Shown piece by piece: positions 1 through 8,397 of a stretch of DNA of 64,000 nucleotides; the first letter of the stretch is position 1, and every line of letters starts with the position of its first letter. Source of the stretch: Paracidobacterium acidisoli. Its GTDB lineage: Bacteria; Acidobacteriota; Terriglobia; Terriglobales; Acidobacteriaceae. The notes beneath the pieces were generated by a model. That model worked only from the letters and a program-made list of their open reading frames with translations, was not told where the DNA came from and did no database searches. The stretch is from assembly GCF_003428625.2 (NCBI RefSeq), contig NZ_QVQT02000004.1, forward strand, positions 496,001-560,000. The letters run 5' to 3'. The translations under genes were made by a program, and so were the position numbers.

Positions 1-2
1 TC

Positions 3-698
3 GCCGCCTCTACCAGCGGCGACAGGTATTTCAACGTCAGCAAGAGACTGAATGACTGCTCCTCGCCTGCAAAGGATGTTCAGGCGATTACGGATGCCTA
101 TCTGTGGTCAGTGCTGTTTCAGCCTAGTCCCAAGAACGCTGACGGCGAGAACCGCGTTGCCATCCGCAACATGAAGAATGCTGACTGGCGAAACAATCAC
201 GCCATCGCAGTTACGCCCGATGGCGTCTTCCATCCTGTTTGGATCGACGCTGGAGATGGCAGGGGAGAGATTCGCACCGCCGCAGTCACAGTAACGAGCG
301 TGCAACAGCTTGCCGCAACGCAGATCTCGGGGCTAACGCCAGTCAGCAACAAGGTTGCCGTCCTCTATGGTGGTACGCAGCATTACGACGACAAGAGCGG
401 AACTCTGACGCTTGCGGTCACCTTCCGTAATAACAGCGGGTCTGCAGTCAAAGCCCCTTTCAAGCTGGAAGCGATGAGCGTGGATTCCGATTATCTCAAC
501 GTCGAGGTTGCCAACGCCGCAAATCACGCGATTGGTGGAGGTGCCGTGTGGGACGTGACGAGTTCAGTCCCCGGCGGCGTGCTTGCGCCCGGTGCGACCA
601 GCCAGCCCTACACGCTGACGTTTCACACGACGCCGAAGGATCACTTCACTCTTGGAGATGTCCTCTCGCTCAACACGAAGCTCTACGCCAGGCCATGA
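3..698 (+). CDS. C-terminal part of a sialidase/BNR-repeat-like exported protein (5' end outside window)
   Basis: The frame is open from the first bases of the window, so the gene starts upstream; an in-frame GTG at 111 is probably internal. The readable part has an Asp-box-like stretch (TPDGVFHPVWIDAGDGRGEI) typical of the end of a six-bladed sialidase/BNR propeller, where each blade ends in a short turn before the next strand. After it comes a beta-rich, Thr/Ser/Gly-rich domain of about 120 residues, probably an immunoglobulin-like or carbohydrate-binding module. The enzyme is probably secreted and acts on glycans, but the catalytic part is not visible and the substrate cannot be given. Its stop codon overlaps the next small gene by 4 bases (ATGA). 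Confidence 0.6.
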   Translation, partial: AASTSGDRYFNVSKRLNDCSSPAKDVQAITDAYLWSVLFQPSPKNADGENRVAIRNMKNADWRNNHAIAVTPDGVFHPVWIDAGDGRGEIRTAAVTVTSVQQLAATQISGLTPVSNKVAVLYGGTQHYDDKSGTLTLAVTFRNNSGSAVKAPFKLEAMSVDSDYLNVEVANAANHAIGGGAVWDVTSSVPGGVLAPGATSQPYTLTFHTTPKDHFTLGDVLSLNTKLYARP

Positions 699-826
699 GA
701 GCGAGGCCCATGCGCCGCAGCTTCAATTTCATCGTGCGTTATGCAGGGGCAATCAATCTTCTGCTGGTGCTCTTGGCAGCATTCATTGTCTGGATGGCCG
801 TTCAACTTACGCGATTAAGGCGCTAA
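695..826 (+). CDS. Small single-pass membrane protein (43 aa)
   Basis: The ATG at 695 overlaps the TGA of the upstream gene, an arrangement that suggests translational coupling. The product is a basic N-terminus (MRARPMRRSF) followed by one clear hydrophobic helix of about 22 residues (roughly 15-36) and a basic tail (TRLRR). I do not recognise a family. It may be a membrane peptide cotranslated with the upstream sialidase-like protein. A second in-frame ATG at 710 could also be the start. Confidence is moderate because the gene is short. Confidence 0.45.
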   Translation: MRARPMRRSFNFIVRYAGAINLLLVLLAAFIVWMAVQLTRLRR

Positions 827-847
827 GAAGCTAAAACGGAGAAATAT

Positions 848-1387
848 TTGCGAAGAGGGAATATGGCGGGAATCATTCTGGCGTGTGTAGTGGCAGTCAC
901 TACGCACGCACAGTCTCATGCGTCTGAGAAACCGCAGACTGACACCAGCGCCGATCTGCTTGGCAAGCCTGCACCATCGTTCGTTGTTCTAACCCTCGAT
1001 GGCCGACAAGTCTCTCTTGCCGACTACAAAGGCAAAGCTCTCATCGTGAACTTCTGGGCGACGTGGTGTGGCAACTGCAAACTCGAAATGCCCTGGCTGG
1101 CTCAGTTGCGCGAGCAGTATGTGAGTCAGGGATTCGAGGTCGTTGGCATAGTGACGGACGGCGCGACAGAACAAAAGGTGCGGCAGATCGCCGACAAGTA
1201 TGGCGTCAAGTATCCAGTCCTTCGCTGCAATCACAAGACTGCCCAGGCATACGGTGGACTGCCGTATCTACCGGAGTCTTTCTACATCGACAAGACGGGG
1301 AAGGTGGTGCTGGAGGCCGCTGACGCCAGCTCGAAGGAAGAGGTCGAGGCAAACATCCGCAAGCTGCTAGGGCTCGGAGCAAAGTAG
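848..1387 (+). CDS. TlpA/ResA-like thiol:disulfide oxidoreductase
   Basis: Thioredoxin-fold protein of 179 residues with an N-terminal signal peptide (about residues 1-22, ending near THAQS). The redox motif WCGNC lies at residues 73-77, with reactive cysteines 74 and 77. Before it is the AhpC/TSA-type segment (GKPAPSFVVLTLDGRQVSL), and the cis-proline loop is near LPYLPESF. Such proteins reduce disulfides outside the cytoplasm, for instance in cytochrome c maturation. The CGNC dipeptide differs from the common CxPC form. The TTG at 848 is preferred because GGAG stands 6 bases before it; the ATG at 863 has its purine-rich stretch too close. Confidence 0.85.
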   Translation: MRRGNMAGIILACVVAVTTHAQSHASEKPQTDTSADLLGKPAPSFVVLTLDGRQVSLADYKGKALIVNFWATWCGNCKLEMPWLAQLREQYVSQGFEVVGIVTDGATEQKVRQIADKYGVKYPVLRCNHKTAQAYGGLPYLPESFYIDKTGKVVLEAADASSKEEVEANIRKLLGLGAK

Positions 1388-1595
1388 ATGTCGGCTACCA
1401 ACCGCCAGCCCACCGACAGCCGCAAACCCCGCAGAACGAGAACCGCTATGCACTTGAAATCGCTTACCAAACTACTCCATATCCGGCGAAACTCATCGCG
1501 CCGACCACCGGCGAAATCCGTCGCTTGCTGGCGGCGAAACTCGTCGCCTGGAATGGCGACGCGGCAAAAACTATCGCCATAGGGGGAGCAATCGT

Positions 1596-2621
1596 ATGGA
1601 GACCTACATCCTCAGTCGTCGCCGCTTTCTCCGACAGAGTTTTGCGTTCAGTGCGCTGGCCACGCTTGGATCGCTGCCCGGTACTGCTGCTCCTCTGCTC
1701 TCCGATCCCACGGCAGCGGAGTCGCTGATGGTTGGAGATTGGGGATATGAGGACGACCACACCGCTCAATCAGGCGTAGCCGTCGGGATGCAGAAGTATA
1801 CGAAACAGCGTGGACTCAAGCCCCAGGCGTTACTCATGCTTGGCGATAACTGGTACGGAGAACTTGCTGGAGGCGTTCATTCTTCCCGCTGGCAAACACA
1901 GTTCGAGGAGATGTATCCGGCTGATGTGTTTCCGTGTGCCGCCTATGCGATCCCTGGGAACCATGACTATCAGCGATGGCCTGAAAGCAAGGTAGCTGCC
2001 GAGCTGGAGTATACCCGCGTCGGCAAGACCACCGCTGGCCCGACCCGCTGGACGATGCCCTCGCTTTGGTATCGGTTCGAGTTTCCAGCAACGAAGCCGC
2101 TCATCACCTTCATTGCTCTCGATAGCAATATGCCATTTAGTGACGGTAAAGAGTCTCATGGCGTGAACTTCACTCTGACGCCGCAGCAGCAGGCGGAACA
2201 ACTTGCATGGCTCGAAACCGAACTCAAGCGCCCGCGAACCACACCGTTCCTTGTGGTGATGGGACACCATCCGGTCTACTCAAACGGTATGCACGGCGAT
2301 CATCCGGTATTGGTCCGCGATTGGGACCCATTGTTCTGCAAGCACAAAGTGGACCTGTATCTGGCAGGACACGACCACGACCTGCAACATCTGGAGTTTG
2401 AGGGACACCCGACCAGCTTCTTCCTTTCAGGGGGCGGTGGTGCTGATCTCTACAACCTGAAAGTCGATCTCTCGCTACGTGGACCTTACGCGCAGAAAGT
2501 TTACGGGTTCAGCCATCTCTCTGTGACGGAAAAGCAGATGACACTTCGCCATTTGGACAGCGATGGTCGCATCCTCCACAGCTTCACGAAGACACAAGAT
2601 CGCAAAGTGGTGATCCTTTGA
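1596..2621 (+). CDS. Tat-exported calcineurin-like metallophosphoesterase (purple acid phosphatase type)
   Basis: 341 residues with a twin-arginine signal (SRRRFLRQ, residues 7-14) followed by a hydrophobic segment. Metal-binding motifs appear in the expected order: GDWG (47-50), GDNWY (83-87), GNHDY (121-125), GHHPVYS (223-229) and GHDHD (258-262). This pattern fits the tartrate-resistant acid phosphatase subgroup, a periplasmic phosphomonoesterase with a binuclear metal centre. A GGGGGAG ribosome-binding site lies 9 bases before the ATG. A close paralogue is encoded on the minus strand at 26727-27779; almost every motif and much of the intervening sequence are the same, so the two arose by duplication. 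The physiological substrate is unknown. Confidence 0.88.
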   Translation: METYILSRRRFLRQSFAFSALATLGSLPGTAAPLLSDPTAAESLMVGDWGYEDDHTAQSGVAVGMQKYTKQRGLKPQALLMLGDNWYGELAGGVHSSRWQTQFEEMYPADVFPCAAYAIPGNHDYQRWPESKVAAELEYTRVGKTTAGPTRWTMPSLWYRFEFPATKPLITFIALDSNMPFSDGKESHGVNFTLTPQQQAEQLAWLETELKRPRTTPFLVVMGHHPVYSNGMHGDHPVLVRDWDPLFCKHKVDLYLAGHDHDLQHLEFEGHPTSFFLSGGGGADLYNLKVDLSLRGPYAQKVYGFSHLSVTEKQMTLRHLDSDGRILHSFTKTQDRKVVIL

Positions 2622-2633
2622 CCGTACTCAACT

Positions 2634-2882
2634 ATGACAGAAATTCAGCGCCAGAAAGAACTCCAGCGGATTGACCAAGCCATCGAGGAGTACAGCACTG
2701 CCATTGCGCGGCTCTTGCAAGCCTGTGGTTCAAACAGGAACTTCGGGGAAGATCAGATGAGGGAATTCCAGAGATTGTTTCGGAGCCGTCGCAGACTGAT
2801 TATCCGCTTAGAGCGGTTACAACGGGCTCAGATCGCGTGCGCTCCATTGACCAACTCCGTCTGCCGCGAGGCGGCGAACTGA
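2634..2882 (+). CDS. Small charged helical protein (82 aa)
   Basis: It begins 12 bases after the phosphoesterase stop, with no strong ribosome-binding site, and may be cotranslated. The protein is mostly predicted helix, rich in Arg, Glu and Gln (for example RLFRSRRRLIIRLERLQR), with no export signal and no metal motif. I do not recognise a family. It could be a coiled-coil accessory protein; its position between a phosphoesterase and an ACT-domain ORF gives no firm hint. Confidence 0.45.
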   Translation: MTEIQRQKELQRIDQAIEEYSTAIARLLQACGSNRNFGEDQMREFQRLFRSRRRLIIRLERLQRAQIACAPLTNSVCREAAN

Positions 2883-2885
2883 ATC

Positions 2886-3191
2886 ATGGCTCTGACATGG
2901 GAGCATTTCATCTGGCGACGGCGCAGTCGCCTTCAGATCGGCTTGCCCCTCCACGGCCCATCCCTCGCAACCCTCGTTAAGTTGATTGCCAAGAACCACA
3001 CCTTTATCGCCGACATAGATATGGAGAGACTGGCCGCGACGGTCACGCTCAAACCTGGCGTGACGACCCATGAACCCGCCGTTGTCATCATCGTCATTAG
3101 GACCAGAGGAAAACGACATGAAAAGCAACTTTTACAAACGCTTTCGAGTTTTGGCTATGTCTGCAAGCCTATTCATCCTGCTCGCTTGTAA
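2886..3191 (+). CDS. Orphan ACT-like domain resembling the C-terminus of threonine ammonia-lyase
   Basis: 101 residues. The stretch from RSRLQIGLPLHGPSLATLVK to the end follows the pattern of the regulatory ACT domain of TdcB/IlvA-type threonine dehydratases: a first strand, a G-x-L-x-x-L helix, an FIADIDMERLA-like second strand, a strand before TRG, a helix containing HEKQLLQTL and a terminal SFGYV strand. The catalytic PLP domain is absent, so this is either a stand-alone ACT regulator or the remnant of a truncated dehydratase. It overlaps the next gene by 74 bases in another frame, which lowers confidence that the whole ORF is translated. Family assignment is by eye. Confidence 0.5.
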   Translation: MALTWEHFIWRRRSRLQIGLPLHGPSLATLVKLIAKNHTFIADIDMERLAATVTLKPGVTTHEPAVVIIVIRTRGKRHEKQLLQTLSSFGYVCKPIHPARL

Positions 3192-3768
3192 CAACGCGAA
3201 GAAGCCAAGCGACGAGAACTTCACAAAGGCGATTAACGAATATCTTGCGAACCACGGCCAGGTCTGCACTTCGATAGGCCGTCAGTTTCCAATTGATATT
3301 CCCGCGTCGGCGCAACAGTCTCAATACGGATTCGGTGCACAGTTGGCAGCTTTACAGCACGCCGGGCTGGTATCAGAAACGGATACAACGGCGGTCGTAC
3401 ACGGAATGCTGGATGCCCTGCGTGGCTCTACGCCACCCCAACCAGTGAGGCGCTATCAGCTTACGATGGAAGGGGCGAAATACTTCCAGCAAGTTCCCGG
3501 CACATTCGGGCAGACCGGCGGTTTGTGTTATGGACAGAAGGCCGTCGATTCGGTTCTCAAGTGGAGCAATCCGGTAGCGATGGATGGGCGCTCACAGACC
3601 GACGTTACCTATACCTATAAGATCGTGAACCTCGCTCCCTGGGCCGAGCGGCCAGAGATTCAGCAGGCGTTTCCCGACATCGGCGCGACAATAACCGGGG
3701 TATCGAAGGCCAATCAGATAGCAGGACTCCAGTTAACGAGTAACGGCTGGGACGTTTCTGGACAATAA
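3118..3768 (+). CDS. Conserved lipoprotein, copy 1
   Basis: 216 residues with a lipoprotein signal: basic start, hydrophobic core, and lipobox ILLAC with the modified cysteine at residue 24. The ATG at 3118 is chosen because AGAGG stands before it and the signal peptide begins there. The mature protein has two internal cysteines and ends in a repeated pattern (APWAERPEIQQAFPDI). It is a clear paralogue of the protein at 37721-38365; the central GSTPPQPV and the GGLCYGQK/TGLCYGHK motifs are shared. I do not recognise a named domain. It is presumably anchored to the outer or inner membrane. Confidence 0.75.
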   Translation: MKSNFYKRFRVLAMSASLFILLACNNAKKPSDENFTKAINEYLANHGQVCTSIGRQFPIDIPASAQQSQYGFGAQLAALQHAGLVSETDTTAVVHGMLDALRGSTPPQPVRRYQLTMEGAKYFQQVPGTFGQTGGLCYGQKAVDSVLKWSNPVAMDGRSQTDVTYTYKIVNLAPWAERPEIQQAFPDIGATITGVSKANQIAGLQLTSNGWDVSGQ

Positions 3769-3824
3769 GTTCGCCATTTTGCGAATGATCGAATATTTGC
3801 CCAAGTTTCAATGAGCTGGAACAG

Positions 3825-4652
3825 CTATCCTCCGGCTGGAATCGGAAGGTCTGTCGTTCGGGGGAAAATGCCAAAGTACGGCTTCTGGTTGGAGTTACCA
3901 CGTAATATAACCGGCACAGTATTGGGCGCATTCCGATACAACACAACCATCGTGGCTAGGTCGTTATACCCGAGACCAAATTTGTTTATGCCTTTGCAGA
4001 TAGCCGTGACACGCTGCCGTTGTGTTTCATCGAATACGGCGGATTCAGCGTGCAACGGCCTCTCGGACTTTACATGCTTGTGCCCCGCAAATGCCTGGAT
4101 GCCCCGCTCATCCATTTTCTCGAACGCCTCTTCGCAAATGCTGGGGGCGATGATAAATTCCGAAAAAGTCCCAACGAAATTCTGGGCGATGAAGTCGCGC
4201 TCAGTACAGAATTGAGTGCCACTTCCCACAAAGTCATCCACATAGATGAGCGCCCCTTCGCCGACCGCATTCATTGCTTTAACGAGACCAAGCGTGTCAC
4301 GCCCATCAATGATTTTGCATCCTCTTTTTTCAAGATTGGCGCTATCCCGTAGCATATTGAGCATCACCGCGCTGCTGCTGGCAGCATCATGAACCGAAAC
4401 GTAGATGAGTTTTTTGGCTGGTAGGCCCGCGTCCTTTAGGCGGCTCATCAGATCTGCGTTTTGCTTCACCAGCATGTCACGGGTTTGTGTTTCAGATATG
4501 TAGATCACGTTATCAAGAAGCTTCTCGGCGAGCGCACGATCCTTCTTCTCAAATTGATTCCCCCATCGCCTAGCTGAGAGAAGGGAAAGGGGTTGAGGCT
4601 TATACCCACGAAAGCGCAGCGCGGCCCGGATGCTATATAGAGTTCGGGTCAT
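3825..4652 (-). CDS. Phosphoribosyltransferase-like protein (PRTase-CE type) of a Dam/ParB operon
   Basis: 275 residues. The PRPP-loop-like motif VDDFVGSGTQF (residues 138-148) has two acidic residues after a hydrophobic strand and then a Gly-Ser-Gly turn, as in type I phosphoribosyltransferases. A C-terminal motif (RNAPNTVPVI, then FGIFPRT) also occurs in the larger phosphoribosyltransferase-like protein at 58359-59483 (HNTPNNSLGLL, then RSLFPRV). This shared tail suggests the group described in bacterial conflict systems as PRTase-CE. A usual salvage enzyme would not have this tail. The gene starts 2 bases after the ParB-like gene ends and is the last in the operon. Substrate unknown. Confidence 0.65.
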   Translation of the reverse strand: MTRTLYSIRAALRFRGYKPQPLSLLSARRWGNQFEKKDRALAEKLLDNVIYISETQTRDMLVKQNADLMSRLKDAGLPAKKLIYVSVHDAASSSAVMLNMLRDSANLEKRGCKIIDGRDTLGLVKAMNAVGEGALIYVDDFVGSGTQFCTERDFIAQNFVGTFSEFIIAPSICEEAFEKMDERGIQAFAGHKHVKSERPLHAESAVFDETQRQRVTAICKGINKFGLGYNDLATMVVLYRNAPNTVPVILRGNSNQKPYFGIFPRTTDLPIPAGG

Positions 4653-4654
4653 GG

Positions 4655-5698
4655 TCAGTTCTGCTCTGCCTCGGGGTCGTCGCTTCCTTCGAGCGCCTGT
4701 TCAAGACTGTTGCAGTATGCACTCACTTCCTTGAGTGCTTTACGCAAGTTCTTCCGTTCCTCGTCATTTGAGGTGTAGGTAAGCCGGAATTTTTGCAATT
4801 GAGATAGAAAGCCTTCGCAGGCAGAGAGAGCAGTTTGCACACGCTTTTTCTCGACTACGAACTCATCAAAAGCATCCCGAGTTTCCAGCTTAGGATTGAG
4901 AAAAAACTCCTCAATGCGTCGTAGTACTTTTGCCCGAGTTGGCGGATCATCTTCCGATATTTCGTAGCTTTCCATGATGCGACGAAAGTGGATGACACTC
5001 TTAATCTTCTTGTCGCGGTACTTTTCAACCAATTTCTCAGTCGAGCGATCGCGGCCAAGTTTTTTTAATGGTTCGCTAGTATCTAGCGCGAGGTCCAGCA
5101 CTGGAAGCGCCTCTATCCAGAAGTTTGACGGAATCCGCGTCTGTGGATTCGGATCGAGGGACATCTCCTGAAATTTTTCAGGAAACTTCAGCAGCTTCTT
5201 ACAACGTTCAATCTGCGCGTCGCTGAGACCCGTCAGCTTACCCAAAGCCTTGTTATCGGTGGTCTCCAGGTCCTCCATCACAATTTTCAGGCTCAGCGCC
5301 GTGGGCATAAGTTCCCAGGCTTCGCGATAGTTGTGTATGGAAAACATGTAGAGCAATCCGGCTATCTTTGTCGGAGGCTCAACAATGTTCGCTGGAAGCT
5401 TGAAAGGCGCGCCGTCTTTGCCGACGCGACCTTCCTTTACAAGCTCGACGACGCAGCGATAACGGCGCTCGCCATCGAGTATTGAATACTTGGCCTGACC
5501 TTTTGCCTGATACACCGTGATCGGGACGAGAACCCCGTGCTCTCCGATGTTTTTCTTTAGCTCAAAGAGCTGGTCGGGATCGAACAAATGGCGAGGATTA
5601 TTGCTGCTTGGTTTGACTTCATCAATTGTGAGATGGCGCAACTGTCCTGCAGGGACAACCTGTGGCACTGCGGGCTGCGACGGCTTTAGGGTCGGCAT
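4655..5698 (-). CDS. ParB/RepB-like nuclease-domain protein
   Basis: 347 residues. The N-terminal 120 residues carry a ParB-like core: a polar N-terminal strand (LTIDEVKPSSNNPR), LKKNIGEHGVLVPITVY, and YSILDGERRYRCVVEL, which correspond to the GxxQPI and GERR boxes of ParB/Spo0J CTPase-nuclease domains. A helix-turn-helix-like region follows around 150-180 (KLTGLSDAQIERCKKLL), and the C-terminal third is helical and charged. The ATG at 5698 is preferred over an upstream TTG at 5710 because AAGGA lies 5 bases before it. It sits between a Dam-like methylase and a phosphoribosyltransferase-like gene with no ParA nearby, so a role in partition is unlikely. Confidence 0.75.
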   Translation of the reverse strand: MPTLKPSQPAVPQVVPAGQLRHLTIDEVKPSSNNPRHLFDPDQLFELKKNIGEHGVLVPITVYQAKGQAKYSILDGERRYRCVVELVKEGRVGKDGAPFKLPANIVEPPTKIAGLLYMFSIHNYREAWELMPTALSLKIVMEDLETTDNKALGKLTGLSDAQIERCKKLLKFPEKFQEMSLDPNPQTRIPSNFWIEALPVLDLALDTSEPLKKLGRDRSTEKLVEKYRDKKIKSVIHFRRIMESYEISEDDPPTRAKVLRRIEEFFLNPKLETRDAFDEFVVEKKRVQTALSACEGFLSQLQKFRLTYTSNDEERKNLRKALKEVSAYCNSLEQALEGSDDPEAEQN

Positions 5699-5706
5699 TC
5701 GATCCT

Positions 5707-6537
5707 TCAAATGTTCGAAATTAGCAATTCGTTCGTCATGGCGCGGTGAGCTGCGAATCCTGCTATGTTGCGCCGAACAGCAATCGTTTCATAAGAGAAG
5801 TTTTTCTTGAGTACGTCTGCTTCATCGGACTCTGCGTAGCTCACCACAAAGTTTATGCCAGCAGCGTTCAGACGTTCCATCCAAGAACGCAACCGCGCAA
5901 TGTCCTCATGCGTGAAGGTGCTCGGATCATATTCTCTGAATACCCTGCGTGCCCGAACAGCATAGGGAGGGTCCATGTAAACGAGATCGCCCTTCTCTGC
6001 TCGCTCCAGTACGGCTTCAAAATCTCCGTTAACAAACCGTGCGCTACGCAGACGACGCGAACACTGCTGAAAAACCTTATCATCCGGCATCGCACCGCAT
6101 CGGTCCCCGCTGTATGGCACGTTGAACTGCCCCTTAAGATTGGTGCGATAAATTCCGTTGAAACAAAACCTGTTGAGATAGATGAAACGTGCCGCTCTCA
6201 CATGCGGTTCCAACGTTGACGTGTCTAGCGATCTCAGTCGTGCGTACTCTTCCTTGTTCCAGGGTGGGAGCTTGCTCAATTCCTTTAGAACCGCATCGAT
6301 TCGGTACTTCACCTCGATATAGGTTGAGATCAGTTCTGGATTCAGATCGCCCAGGATGGCCTTTGGCGGCTTCAGGGCAAAAAACAGGCACGCAGATCCT
6401 GCGAAGGGTTCAACATAACGCTTATGATTCTTCGTCCAGAAGCTCTTCAGAACTGGCAGGAGTCGGCGTTTACTTCCGGCCCATCGCAGGAAGGGCGGAC
6501 AATCCTGAGTCGGAGATTTGGCAGCAGCAACAGGCAT
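5707..6537 (-). CDS. Dam-type (D12 class) DNA adenine N6-methyltransferase
   Basis: 276 residues with the hallmarks of the D12/Dam family: the N-terminal FLRWAGSKR motif (residues 16-24), the AdoMet-binding FAGSAC segment (45-50) and the catalytic DPPY (189-192). Dam enzymes methylate adenine in short palindromes such as GATC; the target of this one cannot be read from sequence. It is the first gene of a three-gene minus-strand operon with the ParB-like and phosphoribosyltransferase-like genes; the ParB start lies 8 bases after this stop. No restriction endonuclease is visible beside it. Confidence 0.85.
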   Translation of the reverse strand: MPVAAAKSPTQDCPPFLRWAGSKRRLLPVLKSFWTKNHKRYVEPFAGSACLFFALKPPKAILGDLNPELISTYIEVKYRIDAVLKELSKLPPWNKEEYARLRSLDTSTLEPHVRAARFIYLNRFCFNGIYRTNLKGQFNVPYSGDRCGAMPDDKVFQQCSRRLRSARFVNGDFEAVLERAEKGDLVYMDPPYAVRARRVFREYDPSTFTHEDIARLRSWMERLNAAGINFVVSYAESDEADVLKKNFSYETIAVRRNIAGFAAHRAMTNELLISNI

Positions 6538-6624
6538 TAAACTCTTTCAAGGTCTCTTCATAATACCGTAAGCCACCCCAAGCCGGGCCAAAATGATAGC
6601 AGACAAGAGGGTTACGAGCCCAAG

Positions 6625-8397
6625 TCAGCAAACGGGAAATGTCCCATTCAGGCCGCAGGGTTGAGAATTAAGCCATCCAGACGGATATACAGTGGTGTGT
6701 AATGCTGAACAAAACCGTCTCTGGCCACCATTACTGATACGCACACCCTCCCCATCCTCGCTGCCGTTGAAAATTTCAACGTTCCCGGCCACTTCGAGGA
6801 TCGGGCCTTCGGGTGTGCTCCTAGGCGTAAGTACAAGACGTTCCACATGTTTGCTGAGTGCCTGCCTCGCACCCTCTACATCGTCATGCAGGAGCTCACT
6901 GATCTCCGCAGCGCGACCGTACAGGAATTGCCGGAGATCTTCGATGGACAGCGCGAAGTCGCGAGGCTGATTCATCTCTGCCAGACGGTCATCCAGTTTG
7001 GCGATTTCCGCCTCAAGAGCCGCCAACTGGCTGAGCAGGCTCGGCGAATGGCCGAAGGCCGCGATCGCCTCCGTCACGTTGGAAACCTTCGTCTTCAGCT
7101 CCTGCCGCTTGGCTTGGAGGGCAACAACACCATCGGCGGCGCTCTCGGCCTGTTCTCGGAGTTGACGCAGCCGCTCCTGTAGCTGCTCCTGAAACCTCTC
7201 CAGAGCGTAATCGACCATTGCCGGCTGGAGGATTCTCCCGGTCAAGCCTTTCACAAGCTGGTCTTCGAGCCGGTCTTTCCGAATCAGCACGCCGTTCGTA
7301 CATACGCCACGGCCCTTGTGGGTCGGGCAGCCATATTTGACATAGCTCCTACGGCCATCGCCGGAGACGATGGTCATGCGCGAACCGCACTCGCCACAAA
7401 TCAGAAACCCGCTGAAGAGGTGCCGCGGCCCCCGTCCCCGCCTGGCTTGGCCTCCGAGACTGGTTGCGGTCCACCTCTCGCTCATCCGTTTGATCTGCGC
7501 TTCGACCCGCTCCCAAAGTTCGTCGGAGACAATCCGCCATTCGGGGACGTTCACCCGCCTCCAATCCGACTCAGGACGCGGTCTGCTGGTCTTCCGGCCC
7601 GTCTCAGGGTTCCGCTCCTTCTTCGTGCGATTCCATACGAAGACCCCCCGATACCGCTCATTGCGCAGCATCTCCCGGATGGACGACGGACACCACGCCC
7701 GAATCTGTCGGTTGCGAGGCGGCTGCGGCGCCTTCACGCCTTCTGCATTCAAAACCTTCGAAATGGTCGCGAGGCTGTTACCGTCCGCATACATGGTGAA
7801 AATTCGAATGACAATTGGAGCCTCCAGTTCGTCCGGCTCCAGCTTCACGCCACTAATTGCAGCCCGCCCGTATTTGCCAGTGCGCGTAGGATCTTCGACC
7901 GGCGTGTTCCGGTAGCCGAATATTTTTCCCCCTGGGTTCATGCCGTTCAGTGCGCGGCCTTCCTGACCGCGGTGAACCTTCTCGGCAACACTAACGAGGA
8001 ACTGCTCGTCCATCATGCCGTGAAGCGTCAAAAGAGGACGGGATGCCTTTTCCCTACAGTCCAGACGCTGGGCCACTGCATAGACGAACACGCCATGATA
8101 GAGCAGGACATCGTTCATGCTCAGAACATCAGGCAGGTAACGGGCAAGGCGCGAAGTGTCGTCCACGAGCAAACAGTCGAATGGTTTGGGTTTGGTTTTC
8201 GCCGCCACCATCAATCCGTTCAAAGCATCTCGCCCGGCCACCGTAGCAGCAGAACGGGCTTCATCGCCGCGAATAAAGTCCTCGACCACCGTCCAGCCCT
8301 GCTTCGTCGCAAAATCTTTGCAACGTCGAACCTGGTCATCGATTGAAGTAGGCCGCTGCAAATCCGAAGAAAATCTGGCGTAGATTGCGCAACGCAT
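6625..8397 (-). CDS. Large serine recombinase (site-specific integrase)
   Basis: 590 residues from the ATG at 8397, which has GAGG 8 bases upstream; an in-frame ATG at 8466 would add 23 residues but lacks a good ribosome-binding site. Domains in order: catalytic resolvase domain (YARFSSD, catalytic serine at residue 10, with conserved Arg in LVDDTSRLAR), recombinase domain (GKIFGYR region) with DNA-binding segments, zinc ribbon (CGECG then a second Cys pair near YGCPTHKGRGVC), a long coiled coil (LREQAESAADGVV onward) and a C-terminal tail. Large serine recombinases integrate phages and integrative elements at att sites. It is probably the integrase of the adjoining mobile region. A truncated copy of its 3' end is found at 61.6-61.9 kb. 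Confidence 0.9.
   Translation of the reverse strand: MRCAIYARFSSDLQRPTSIDDQVRRCKDFATKQGWTVVEDFIRGDEARSAATVAGRDALNGLMVAAKTKPKPFDCLLVDDTSRLARYLPDVLSMNDVLLYHGVFVYAVAQRLDCREKASRPLLTLHGMMDEQFLVSVAEKVHRGQEGRALNGMNPGGKIFGYRNTPVEDPTRTGKYGRAAISGVKLEPDELEAPIVIRIFTMYADGNSLATISKVLNAEGVKAPQPPRNRQIRAWCPSSIREMLRNERYRGVFVWNRTKKERNPETGRKTSRPRPESDWRRVNVPEWRIVSDELWERVEAQIKRMSERWTATSLGGQARRGRGPRHLFSGFLICGECGSRMTIVSGDGRRSYVKYGCPTHKGRGVCTNGVLIRKDRLEDQLVKGLTGRILQPAMVDYALERFQEQLQERLRQLREQAESAADGVVALQAKRQELKTKVSNVTEAIAAFGHSPSLLSQLAALEAEIAKLDDRLAEMNQPRDFALSIEDLRQFLYGRAAEISELLHDDVEGARQALSKHVERLVLTPRSTPEGPILEVAGNVEIFNGSEDGEGVRISNGGQRRFCSALHTTVYPSGWLNSQPCGLNGTFPVC

Noticed and set aside
3605-3946. Minus-strand frame overlapping the lipoprotein end
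   Set aside because: It is antisense to the conserved lipoprotein and has no domain or ribosome-binding site.
4655-6537. Plasmid partition or classic restriction-modification locus
   Set aside because: No ParA and no restriction endonuclease; the third gene is phosphoribosyltransferase-like.
7318-8346. Long plus-strand frame opposite the serine recombinase
   Set aside because: It is the reverse reading of a gene with all recombinase domains on the minus strand; the plus-strand product has no motif.
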